Below the pieces are notes generated by a model. The model saw only the letters and a list, made by a program, of their open reading frames with translations. It did not search any database and was not told the origin of the DNA. 64,000 nt of DNA from Buchnera aphidicola (GTDB lineage Bacteria > Pseudomonadota > Gammaproteobacteria > Enterobacterales > Enterobacteriaceae): the NCBI RefSeq assembly GCF_900128725.1, contig NZ_LT667500.1:124001-188000 (forward strand), written 5' to 3'. The position numbers and the translations under genes are program-made. Positions 47,590 through 56,348 of the stretch are shown in pieces; the first letter of the stretch is position 1; the number at the start of each line of letters is the position of its first letter.

Positions 47590-48507
47590 TTATGAGAGTA
47601 TTTCTGCAGTGCGCAGTATTGCACTTCGTGACCGGGGATTAATTTGAGTTTCTTTATATGCTGGTTTAATTTTTTTAATAATTTTTATTTTTTTCTTTTC
47701 GTATTTTTTTATTTGTTTTTCAGTTATCGGGAGTCCTCTAGGAATAATGAGAGGGTGGTTATGTTCTTTAAAGCAGTTTTTTATTATTTTGCTTTCAATA
47801 GAATGAAAACTAATAATTGCTAATCTTGCTTTAGGTTTTAATATTTTTATTGCAAGATTTAGTGTTTTTTTTAACTCTTCTACCTCTTGGTTAATATAAA
47901 TGCGTATAGCTTGAAAAGTACGGGTAGCGGGGTGCTTGTATTTATCTTTTTTGGGTATAGCTCTTTTTATTATTTCTACTAGATCTAATGTTCGCGTGAT
48001 TATTTTTTTTTTATTTCTTTCAACAATAGCGTGAGAAATTTTTTTTGCGTATTTTTCTTCTCCAAAAGCTTTAAGAATAAATTCGATTTTTTTTTTGTTA
48101 GTTTTTTTTAACCATTTCCAAGCCGGAATGCCTTCCCGAGGGTTCATTCGCATATCTAGAGGACCGTCTTTCATAAATGAAAAACCTCTTTCTGCTATAT
48201 CTAATTGTATCGATGAAACTCCTAAATCTAATAAGATGCCATCAATATTTTTTTTTTGAATTAAGCTAGATATTTGAGTAGAAAAATTTCCATATTTTAG
48301 AGAAAAACGCGAATCTATAATTTTTTTTCCTTGTTTAAGTGCGTAGGGGTCTTTATCAATAGCATATAATTTTCCAAAAGGACCGAGGTGTTTTAATATA
48401 GCTAGTGAATGTCCTCCTAAACCAAATGTTCCATCAATATATGTACCGTTTTTTTTTATATTTAATGCCCTAACAGATTCTTGTAGTAATACAGGTATGT
48501 GTTCCAT
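47590..48507 (-). CDS. rsmH: 16S rRNA (cytosine-1402-N4)-methyltransferase
   Basis: Methylates C1402 in the 16S rRNA decoding centre (305 aa; E. coli 313; formerly MraW). HIPVLLQESVRAL at the N-terminus, DGTFGLGGHS near 25, the DLGVSSIQLDIAERGFSFMKDGPLDMRM block near 98-125 and RAIRIYINQEVEELK-type helix near 205 are diagnostic. In E. coli it heads the division/cell-wall cluster; here it is separated from ftsA by the empty 1.7-kb region. Confidence 0.96.
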   Translation of the reverse strand: MEHIPVLLQESVRALNIKKNGTYIDGTFGLGGHSLAILKHLGPFGKLYAIDKDPYALKQGKKIIDSRFSLKYGNFSTQISSLIQKKNIDGILLDLGVSSIQLDIAERGFSFMKDGPLDMRMNPREGIPAWKWLKKTNKKKIEFILKAFGEEKYAKKISHAIVERNKKKIITRTLDLVEIIKRAIPKKDKYKHPATRTFQAIRIYINQEVEELKKTLNLAIKILKPKARLAIISFHSIESKIIKNCFKEHNHPLIIPRGLPITEKQIKKYEKKKIKIIKKIKPAYKETQINPRSRSAILRTAEILS

Positions 48508-48675
48508 GATATGTGTAGTCGTTAATATGTATTTTATACATTCTCTAGAACATTTTTTTTAAAAAATAAAAATTTTTAAAAATTTAGTAGAAAATGTATA
48601 AATAGTTATAATAAATGTTTTTAAGAGTTTATATAACAATCAATTAAAAACGTTACTGTATATATTTATATGTTA

Positions 48676-49155
48676 TTATCGACAACTAATACTTATTACG
48701 CCAGATCTAGATGAATCTAAAATTACAAAAGATTTTTTTATAATATATAAGAAAGAATCAATAATATGATTGGTGCTTGATATTTGTATCGTGTACTGTT
48801 CTGAAGAAAAATCAATAATTGTTCCTTGATAAATTTCTACTAATTGATTTACTGTATGTAGTGTTTTGAAATTTGTTATTTGAATTTTTATCAACAATAT
48901 TTCTCTTTCAATATAATTGTTTTTTGTGATTTCAGAAACTGCGTGGACATCAATTAGTTTTTGTAATTGTTTTTCAATTTGTTCAATTGTTTTCTTGTTT
49001 CCGAAGGTTTGAATAGTGACTTTGGATATTTTCCGGTTTTCAGTAGGCGCTACAGATAAACTATCAATATTATAACCTCTTTGTGAAAATAGCCCAACGA
49101 CTCTCGATAATGCTCCCGATTCATTTTCTAGTAAAATTGACAAAATTCTTCGCAT
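48676..49155 (-). CDS. ilvH: Acetolactate synthase III small (regulatory) subunit
   Basis: ACT-domain subunit that activates IlvI and gives valine feedback (159 aa; E. coli 163). MRRILSILLENESGALSR and GLFSQRGYNIDSLSVAP match E. coli closely. The residues known from E. coli mutants to mediate valine sensitivity (G14, S17, N29) are unchanged, so feedback may persist. Follows ilvI by 14 bases. Confidence 0.96.
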   Translation of the reverse strand: MRRILSILLENESGALSRVVGLFSQRGYNIDSLSVAPTENRKISKVTIQTFGNKKTIEQIEKQLQKLIDVHAVSEITKNNYIEREILLIKIQITNFKTLHTVNQLVEIYQGTIIDFSSEQYTIQISSTNHIIDSFLYIIKKSFVILDSSRSGVISISCR

Positions 49156-49169
49156 AATTTCAATACATC

Positions 49170-50891
49170 CTATTTTTTTAATAACATATCATTCATGCCG
49201 CCGTTTTTAATCTGCATAGGATACACGTGTTCCTGTGGATCAACATCGACGTCCACAAATACCAAGGATCCAGAACGTACTTTTTTAATAGCTTTTTTTA
49301 GTTTTTTGATTATTTCGTCTGATTGTTTAATTTGCATTCCGATATGTCCGTAAGATTCAGCTAGAGCCATGAAATTAGGTAATGACTTCATGTATGAGTG
49401 CGAATGTCTTCCTGAATAAATGATATCCTGCCACTGTTTAACCATGCCTAAAGATTTATTATTTAAGTTAATAATTAAGATAGCTAAACCATATTGTTTT
49501 GCAGTGGATAATTCTTGTATATTCATTTGAATGCTTCCATCTCCTGTAATACAGATTACAAATTCTTGAGGAAATGCTATTTTTACTCCCAATGCTGCGG
49601 GTAATCCAAAGCCCATTGTACCCAATCCACCTGAATTAATCCAACGACGCGGTTTATTAAACGTATAATGTAAAGCGGTAAACATTTGGTGTTGACCCAC
49701 GTCTGATGCGATATAGGCATCTCCTTTAGTCATTTTATGTATAATTTTAATTAAATGTTGTGGTTTAATAATTTTTTGTGAATTACTATAATGAAAGGTG
49801 GTTATATTTTTCCAATTTTTAATTTTTTTCCACCATCTTTCTAGATTAGGAATGGAGTAGTAAGTTTTATTGGTGTGATATATTTTTAGTATTTTTTTAA
49901 GTATTTTTTTTGCGTCTCCTATAACCGGAATATCTGCTGTAATAGTTTTGGAAATAGAAGTTGGATCAATATCAATATGTATTATGGTTGCGTTAGGGCA
50001 ATATTTCTCTACATTATTAGTTGTTCTATCGTCAAATCTCACACCAATAGCTAGAATTACATCAGAATGATGCATTGCCATGTTAGCTTCATAAGTGCCG
50101 TGCATTCCTAACATAGAAAGGTTTTGTGGGTTATTTCCGGGAAAAGAGCCGAGCGCCATCAAGGACATTGTTACAGGAATATTAAATATCGTAGCTAAAT
50201 TATATAATTCAGAATGACAGTTAGCGCTAATAACCCCTCCTCCCGCATAAATAATCGGTTTTTTAGCTTTTAGAAGTGTTTTTAAGGCTTTTTTTATATT
50301 TTTAATATTTTTTTTTGTTTCAATGAATTGGTAATATTGAATATGTTTATATTTAGGCCAAATATATTCTTTTTTTATTTTTTGATCTAAAATATTTTTT
50401 GGCAAATCAATTACTACCGGTCCCGGCCTTCCTCTCGAAGCTAAGAAATATGATTTTTGAAAAATTAGGGGAATATCTTCGGATTTTTTAACTAAAAAAC
50501 TGTGTTTTACAATAGGTCGCGAGATACCAATCATATCACATTCTTGGAAGGCATCAAATCCAATTAATTCAGAAGATACTTGTCCAGAAATAATGATTAA
50601 AGGGATAGAGTCCATATAAGCTGTTGCAATCCCAGTTATAGCATTCGTAGCTCCCGGGCCAGATGTTACTAATACAGCTCCTGTTTTTCCAGTACATCTA
50701 GCATATCCATCAGCCATATGAGTAGCTGCTTGCTCATGTCGCACTAGAATATGTTGTATTTTTTTATGACCTATAGTATGTATGGCATCGTATATATCTA
50801 GTACAGCTCCTCCAGGATACCCGAATATCACTTCTATTTTGAGATCTATTAAAGACTGTATAACCATTTCAGCGCCAGATAATAGCGTCAT
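49170..50891 (-). CDS. ilvI: Acetolactate synthase III large subunit
   Basis: ThDP-, FAD- and Mg-dependent enzyme making acetolactate and acetohydroxybutyrate for valine, leucine and isoleucine (573 aa; E. coli 574). [16 protein letters not shown] near 45 includes the catalytic glutamate, [13 protein letters not shown] near 75, and the ThDP motif [12 protein letters not shown] near 440 with [12 protein letters not shown] following. With threonine from thrABC as isoleucine precursor it covers host-essential branched-chain amino acid supply. First gene of ilvI-ilvH on this strand. Confidence 0.97.
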   Translation of the reverse strand: MTLLSGAEMVIQSLIDLKIEVIFGYPGGAVLDIYDAIHTIGHKKIQHILVRHEQAATHMADGYARCTGKTGAVLVTSGPGATNAITGIATAYMDSIPLIIISGQVSSELIGFDAFQECDMIGISRPIVKHSFLVKKSEDIPLIFQKSYFLASRGRPGPVVIDLPKNILDQKIKKEYIWPKYKHIQYYQFIETKKNIKNIKKALKTLLKAKKPIIYAGGGVISANCHSELYNLATIFNIPVTMSLMALGSFPGNNPQNLSMLGMHGTYEANMAMHHSDVILAIGVRFDDRTTNNVEKYCPNATIIHIDIDPTSISKTITADIPVIGDAKKILKKILKIYHTNKTYYSIPNLERWWKKIKNWKNITTFHYSNSQKIIKPQHLIKIIHKMTKGDAYIASDVGQHQMFTALHYTFNKPRRWINSGGLGTMGFGLPAALGVKIAFPQEFVICITGDGSIQMNIQELSTAKQYGLAILIINLNNKSLGMVKQWQDIIYSGRHSHSYMKSLPNFMALAESYGHIGMQIKQSDEIIKKLKKAIKKVRSGSLVFVDVDVDPQEHVYPMQIKNGGMNDMLLKK

Positions 50892-51017
50892 GTTTTTTAT
50901 ATTCCTTGTCTAATAAAATATTTTTACGGCATTAACTTGATTTTTCGGTAGAAATAACTTTAATTATAAATATTTATATGTTATATTTTTTTCTATTTTT
51001 ATTTTTATAAATGAGAA

Positions 51018-51035
51018 TCCGCCGAGTAAGGCGGA
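51018..51035 (-). terminator. GC-rich hairpin after dapD
   Basis: TCCGCC (51018-51023) and GGCGGA (51030-51035) form a six-base-pair, all but AT-free stem around GAGTAA, extendable by a G-U pair. It lies 27 bases past the dapD stop and 127 bases before the ilvI start on the minus strand, so it probably ends the dapD transcript. A role as an ilvI leader structure is possible. Such GC-rich sequence stands out in this genome. Confidence 0.5.
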
Positions 51036-51061
51036 CAGAAATATATATAAATTTTTAAAAT

Positions 51062-51895
51062 TTATTGTTTGGTGGTTTCATTACGTAACAAGGAATTCAG
51101 TTTTGTTTTTCTTAATGTACTAGAATCTACTTTTTTTACAATAACCGCGCAATAGAGGTGTGCATCGCTATGTTTAGACGGCAGTGTTCCAGGAACTACA
51201 ACCGATCCCTCAGGAACTCGTCCATAGAATATTTTTTTATTTTTTCTATCATAGATTTTAGTGCTTTGGCTAATATATACACCCATAGAGATAACAGAAT
51301 TTTTTTCGATAATAACTCCTTCAACAATTTCCGAACGAGCCCCAATAAAGCAATTATCCTCTATAATAGTAGGATTACTTTGTAAGGGTTCTAATACACC
51401 CCCTATGCCGACTCCCCCAGATATATGCACATTACGGCCAATTTGAGCGCATGAACCAATAGTTGCCCAAGTATCGATCATAGTATTTTTTCCAATGTAC
51501 GCTCCAATATTAATAAAACTAGGCATCAGTACTACATTTTTATCGATAAATGCGCCAAATCTTACAATTGCATTTGGTACTGAACGTACAGAATCTCGAA
51601 TAAATTGGGATTCGTTATAATGACGATATTTTAAAGGTATTTTATCATAAAAGGTGTTACTTGATGTTTTAATCACCTTATTTTCTGAAGAATATAAATA
51701 AAGCAATACACATTTTTTAATCCATTGATGTGTAATCCATTCGTCATTAATTTTTTCTGCAATTCTAATTTTTCCAGAATTTAAGAGAGATATTGTTTCG
51801 TAGATATGTTTTTTTTCTTGTGTTGTAATTTTATAGTTTTTTATTTTTATTTTTTTATCAAAAATTTCTTCTATATTATTTTCTTTTTTTATCAT
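51062..51895 (-). CDS. dapD: 2,3,4,5-tetrahydropyridine-2,6-dicarboxylate N-succinyltransferase
   Basis: Succinylase step of diaminopimelate and lysine synthesis (277 aa; E. coli 274). The left-handed beta-helix hexapeptide-repeat core is clear: [30 protein letters not shown] near 125-155 and [12 protein letters not shown] near 160. [19 protein letters not shown] near 175 and [17 protein letters not shown] near 225 complete the match. With the murein cluster missing, its product is presumably used only for lysine. Confidence 0.97.
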   Translation of the reverse strand: MIKKENNIEEIFDKKIKIKNYKITTQEKKHIYETISLLNSGKIRIAEKINDEWITHQWIKKCVLLYLYSSENKVIKTSSNTFYDKIPLKYRHYNESQFIRDSVRSVPNAIVRFGAFIDKNVVLMPSFINIGAYIGKNTMIDTWATIGSCAQIGRNVHISGGVGIGGVLEPLQSNPTIIEDNCFIGARSEIVEGVIIEKNSVISMGVYISQSTKIYDRKNKKIFYGRVPEGSVVVPGTLPSKHSDAHLYCAVIVKKVDSSTLRKTKLNSLLRNETTKQ

Positions 51896-52055
51896 GGAAA
51901 TTGTTTACCTATATGAAATTATATAAACTATATATTATAAAAACATAAAATTTTACTACAATTATTAAAAATAGTGAAACAAAGTAATTTAATTGAAATA
52001 AATTAAATATTTTTCAACGAGAATGAGGATGGATTTTTTTAAAAACACTATTTTT

Positions 52056-52847
52056 TTATATATTGATAAAGATTTTTGGAATTTTTTCGCCTTTTTGGTG
52101 AGTGATGACTTCGCATCCGTTATTCGTAACTAAAATTGTATGCTCGTATTGTGCAGAATAACCTCCTTCGCGCGTTTTTACTGTCCATCCGTCATCCATA
52201 CATTTAACGTAAGGCGAAGCAGTATTCACCATCGGCTCTATAGTAAATATCATTCCAGGTTGCATAGTTAAGGTATCATGTGCTTCATAATAATGTAAAA
52301 TATGCGGAAATTCATGAAATTTTCTTCCTATTCCGTGACCACAGTACTCTCTAACTATATACAATTTTTTTTTTTGTATATATTCTTGAATAATTTTTCC
52401 AATATTATTTATTTTTATTCCCGGTCTTATACATTGCAGTGAAAGATACAAGCTTTTTCTAGTTTTTTTACATAAAAAAAATTTTTTTTTATTAACTTTT
52501 CCTACTAAAAACATCTTGGATGCATCAGTATAGTAACCATTTTTTATAATTGAAACGTCAATATTTAAAATGTCATTATTTTTCAATAATTCGTATTTAT
52601 TTGGAATACCGTGGCATACTACATCATTAACTGATATGCATATAGATTTAGGGAAATTATTATATCCTAAACATGCAGGAATAGCTTTTTTCACGTTTAC
52701 TATGTAATTATGGCAGATTTTGTTAATCTCGTCGGTAGAAATATCGGGAACTACATAGGGTTTAATCATTTCTAAAACACTAGCTGTTATTTTTCCCGAT
52801 ATTCGCATTTGCTCAATGTCATATTTATTGTTTAAAGTGGTTTTCAT
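52056..52847 (-). CDS. map: Methionine aminopeptidase, type I
   Basis: Removes the initiator methionine from new proteins (263 aa; E. coli 264). Pita-bread metal ligands are in place: NIDVSIIKNGYYTDASKMF (two Asp, near 97 and 108), EYCGHGIGRKFHEFPHILHY (His near 171), FTIEPMV (Glu near 204) and AQYEHTILVT (Glu near 235). Divergent from rpsB as in E. coli, with 293 bases between. Confidence 0.97.
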   Translation of the reverse strand: MKTTLNNKYDIEQMRISGKITASVLEMIKPYVVPDISTDEINKICHNYIVNVKKAIPACLGYNNFPKSICISVNDVVCHGIPNKYELLKNNDILNIDVSIIKNGYYTDASKMFLVGKVNKKKFFLCKKTRKSLYLSLQCIRPGIKINNIGKIIQEYIQKKKLYIVREYCGHGIGRKFHEFPHILHYYEAHDTLTMQPGMIFTIEPMVNTASPYVKCMDDGWTVKTREGGYSAQYEHTILVTNNGCEVITHQKGEKIPKIFINI

Positions 52848-53070
52848 GTGGGTATCAAGTATTATTTTAAAATTTTATATATTAAGTGTCTTAAGGAGAA
52901 AAATAATAAATTTATTCAAAAAAATAACCTTGTTTAAGGAATTTTTTGTTTTATTGGAAATATTTGAAACGATATAAATAATATTAAATAGATTATGATA
53001 TAATAAAAAATATTTGAAAATAATATAAAATACAAATATTTATAATACGATCATTCAATCATGTTAGACA

Positions 53071-53099
53071 TTTAACTGTTATTTAAATTAGAATATAAT
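53071..53099 (+). promoter_or_regulatory. Candidate sigma-70 promoter of rpsB-tsf-pyrH-frr
   Basis: TTTAAC (53071-53076) and a perfect TATAAT (53094-53099) are 17 bases apart and lie about 40 bases before the rpsB ATG, which has a strong AGGAGA site. The -35 matches only partly; the call rests on the -10, spacing and position. Confidence 0.45.
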
Positions 53100-53140
53100 A
53101 GCATATTTTTTTTTATTTTAACAATTATAGGAGAATAGTT

Positions 53141-53866
53141 ATGGATGTTGCTCTAATGAAGGACATGATTAAAGCTGGAGTCCATTTTGGGCATCAAACT
53201 CGATACTGGAATCCAAAAATGAAACCTTTTATTTTTGGCGTAAAAAATAAAGTACATATAATTAATTTAGAAACGACTCTTCCGTTGTTTCAATCTGCTA
53301 TTGTTGCGCTAAAAAAAACTATTCAGTATAATGGAAAAATTTTATTTATAGGCACCAAGCGAGCAGCAAGTATAGCGATTAAATCAATAGCTCTGTCTTG
53401 TAATCAATTTTATGTAAATCATCGTTGGTTGGGTGGAATGCTGACAAATTGGAAAACTGTTAGACAGTCTATTAACAAGTTAAAAGATTTAGAACAACAG
53501 TCTATTGATGGTACTTTTGATAAATTAACAAAAAAAGAGGTATTATTGCGCACTCGTTTATTGAAAAAACTAGAAAACAGTTTAGGCGGCATTAAAAATA
53601 TGGGTGGTTTGCCAGATGCTGTTTTTATTATTGATACATCATATGAACATATTGCAGTGCAAGAGGCGAATCATTTAGGCATTCCTGTATTTGCTGTAGT
53701 AGATACGAATTCTAGTCCTTCGGGGGTAAATTATATTATACCCGGTAATGATGATGCTGTTCGATCGATAAACTTATATTTAAGTATTTTATCTCAATCT
53801 TTATCTAAATGTTATCAGAAAAAAAAAGAATCTTTAATGTTAAAAAAAAGATTACAAGCGTCATGA
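53141..53866 (+). CDS. rpsB: 30S ribosomal protein S2
   Basis: Small-subunit ribosomal protein (241 aa; E. coli 241). [22 protein letters not shown] near the N-terminus, [11 protein letters not shown] near 68, [17 protein letters not shown] near 98, and [26 protein letters not shown] near 190 are typical. AGGAGA stands 7 bases before the ATG, one of the best ribosome sites in the window. It heads the conserved rpsB-tsf-pyrH-frr group. Confidence 0.98.
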   Translation: MDVALMKDMIKAGVHFGHQTRYWNPKMKPFIFGVKNKVHIINLETTLPLFQSAIVALKKTIQYNGKILFIGTKRAASIAIKSIALSCNQFYVNHRWLGGMLTNWKTVRQSINKLKDLEQQSIDGTFDKLTKKEVLLRTRLLKKLENSLGGIKNMGGLPDAVFIIDTSYEHIAVQEANHLGIPVFAVVDTNSSPSGVNYIIPGNDDAVRSINLYLSILSQSLSKCYQKKKESLMLKKRLQAS

Positions 53867-53917
53867 TATTTTTTATAATGTATTTTACATATGTATTCAA
53901 ATTGGGTAATAATGATA

Positions 53918-54727
53918 ATGGAAATTTCGATCAAACTTATAAAAGAATTACGTAGGAAAACTGGATCGGGTTTTGTGGAATGTAAAACAGCTTTACAGAA
54001 ATCTAATGGAAACTTAATGCACGCAATAGATTATCTAAGAACACTAGGTTCATGTATAGCAGAAGGCAAAGCATTACATTCAACGCAATTTGGTCGAATC
54101 TTTATTTATCAGGATAGCCGTATAGGTGTTTTATTAGAGGTTAACTCAGAAACAGATTTTGTTGCAAACAACGATAGTTTTAAGTTGTTTGGTCAAAAAA
54201 TTGTTGATTTTTCTGGTATGAATAAATTATTTCAGTTAAGCGAATTAAATAAAATTTTTGATTCAGAAAAAAATTCTTATATTGCTAAATTTAGAGAAAA
54301 TATCGTTATTCAGCGTATTCAGCATGTTATTGGGGACCAGATTGGTTCTTATAACCACTTAGGTAAAATAGGGGTTGTTCTCTCTGGAACAATATCATCT
54401 CTTAAAAGTAAAGATAAAAATTTGAAGTATATAGCGATGCATATTGCTGCATCAAAGCCCCTTTATCTGACAGAAAAGGAGATTCCTGAAGATGCTCTAA
54501 CTAGAGAGAGGAACATTCAACAAAAAATAGCCGAAAAGACAGGAAAAAATGCTCATGTATTAGATGCAATTGTATCTGGTAGGATGAATAAATACATAAA
54601 TGACATTACATTGATGCGTCAAAATTTTATTATAAACCCTAAAATAATTGTAGGCGAGTATCTAAAAGAAAATAATATTTCTATAAATTCCTTTGTACGT
54701 TTTCAAGTTGGAGATAATATCGTATAG
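53918..54727 (+). CDS. tsf: Elongation factor Ts
   Basis: Nucleotide exchange factor for EF-Tu (269 aa from the ATG at 53918; E. coli 283). MEISIKLIKELRRKTGSG aligns with E. coli MAEITASLVKELRERTGAG; in-frame ATGs at 53891 and 53912 would add unmatched residues, although a GGG at 53904 would suit 53912. The EF-Tu contact motif TDFVAN near residue 80 (TDFVAK in E. coli) and the HIAASKPLYL segment near 186 are kept. The C-terminal helix is shortened. Confidence 0.95.
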   Translation: MEISIKLIKELRRKTGSGFVECKTALQKSNGNLMHAIDYLRTLGSCIAEGKALHSTQFGRIFIYQDSRIGVLLEVNSETDFVANNDSFKLFGQKIVDFSGMNKLFQLSELNKIFDSEKNSYIAKFRENIVIQRIQHVIGDQIGSYNHLGKIGVVLSGTISSLKSKDKNLKYIAMHIAASKPLYLTEKEIPEDALTRERNIQQKIAEKTGKNAHVLDAIVSGRMNKYINDITLMRQNFIINPKIIVGEYLKENNISINSFVRFQVGDNIV

Positions 54728-54847
54728 TCTGTATATATCTATGAATAATAGTTTGAATAATAATTATTCAGGTAGTCGCTTGATTTTATTACTTATTTTC
54801 CGGTTTATCGTTTAATACAATTAAAATGCAGGATTGGTATAATTTTT

Positions 54848-55567
54848 ATGAAAAAAATAAAGTATAAGCGTATTTTATTAAAAATTAGCGGAGAATTTTT
54901 GAAAAGCGCTGCCGAAGGCAGCATCAATGCTGTATTTATTGATGATTTAATCAAACAGATACAGTTATTAACGAAGCTAGGTGTTCAAATTGGTTTAGTC
55001 GTAGGGGGCGGTAATTTATTTAGAGGGTCAAATTTAGAAAAGTTAGGTATGAGGCGAACTATATCTGATCAAATTGGTATGTTATCTACCGTGATTAATG
55101 GATTATCAATTTATGAGTTAATGTTTAAAAGACATATGCAAGCTAGAATTTTTGCCTCTACAACTCTAGCAGGTGTTTGTGAGCGGTATCGGTTAGATAA
55201 AGTTAATAAATCATTTCAATCGGGCGCAGTAGTAATTTTTTGTTTTGGTTTGGGTATACCATTATTTACGACTGATTCGTCAGCATGTGTGCATGGAGTA
55301 GAAATACAGGCAGATATTTTTTTAAAAGGAACGAAAGTAAACGGCGTTTATTCGGGAGATCCTCGAAGCAACCCATCAGCCACGCTATATCAGACACTAA
55401 CATATGATGATGTTTTAAATAAAAAATTGCAAGTTATGGACTATACTTCATTAGTTTTGGCTCGTGAAAATAAATTACCTATCTTAGTATTTAACATGAG
55501 TGATCCAAAAATTTTATATAATATTGTAACGGGAAAGCATCCGGTTGGTACATTAATAACCGAATAA
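54848..55567 (+). CDS. pyrH: UMP kinase
   Basis: Phosphorylates UMP to UDP (239 aa; E. coli 241). Amino-acid-kinase fold motifs are present: [14 protein letters not shown] at the start, [12 protein letters not shown] near 55, [34 protein letters not shown] near 140-175 and a C-terminal VFNMSD segment. Located between tsf and frr as in E. coli. Confidence 0.97.
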   Translation: MKKIKYKRILLKISGEFLKSAAEGSINAVFIDDLIKQIQLLTKLGVQIGLVVGGGNLFRGSNLEKLGMRRTISDQIGMLSTVINGLSIYELMFKRHMQARIFASTTLAGVCERYRLDKVNKSFQSGAVVIFCFGLGIPLFTTDSSACVHGVEIQADIFLKGTKVNGVYSGDPRSNPSATLYQTLTYDDVLNKKLQVMDYTSLVLARENKLPILVFNMSDPKILYNIVTGKHPVGTLITE

Positions 55568-55614
55568 ATGATGAATCCTTTATTTCAGTTAATATAATTT
55601 TGAAGAGAACAATT

Positions 55615-56172
55615 ATGATTGATTTTTTGTCAGAGAGCACATATGTTCAAATGAACAAATGTTTTTTGTTGTTTAAAAAACATTTAACTCAAGTCCGGAC
55701 AAGCCGCGCTTCTCCTAATCTCCTTGATAGTATTTACGTAGATTATTACGGATCAGAAACAGCTTTGTGTAAATTATCTAATATTATTGTAGAAAATAAT
55801 AATACACTTAAAATTACTCTTTTTGATGTATCGATCAAAAATATTGTAGAAAAAGCTATTATAAATTCTCCTTTAGGATTAAATCCTGTTTCAACTAATG
55901 CTAATATACGAGTCCAAGTTCCAGCTTTAACAGAATCTCGTAGAAAAGATTTAATTAAAATGATTCGGAATGATTCAGAGAGCGCTCGTGTTTCAATTAG
56001 AAATATTAGAAGAGAAGCTAATGAAAAAGTAAAACATTCTTTCAAGAAAAAAGAAATCAATCAGGATCGAGAACAAATAATAAAAAAAGATATTCAAAAA
56101 AATACTAATTTTTTTATTAAAAAAATAAATGAAATTACTCATATCAAGGAACAAGAGATATTAACTATATAA
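55615..56172 (+). CDS. frr: Ribosome recycling factor
   Basis: Splits ribosomes after termination with EF-G (185 aa, exactly the E. coli length from the ATG at 55615, with GAAGAG eight bases before; an in-frame TTG lies at 55600). The three-helix bundle and hinge are clear: [26 protein letters not shown] near 12-37, [19 protein letters not shown] near 95, and the [14 protein letters not shown] helix near 128 with the functional arginine. In E. coli dxr and uppS follow; here there are 176 non-coding bases and then bamA. Confidence 0.97.
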   Translation: MIDFLSESTYVQMNKCFLLFKKHLTQVRTSRASPNLLDSIYVDYYGSETALCKLSNIIVENNNTLKITLFDVSIKNIVEKAIINSPLGLNPVSTNANIRVQVPALTESRRKDLIKMIRNDSESARVSIRNIRREANEKVKHSFKKKEINQDREQIIKKDIQKNTNFFIKKINEITHIKEQEILTI

Positions 56173-56348
56173 TAATTGTATTGTTGTTTGCATGATTTTG
56201 CTAGTTCATATGCTACGCAGTAGTTTTTAGTTACCTAAGAAGAAATATTTTTTTTTTAATTCTTAATACTATTTTATGCTTAAAATATATTAATAGTCTA
56301 ATAAATATTTTAAGAAATTTATCTATTACAAAGGAATACGGTTTAAAT

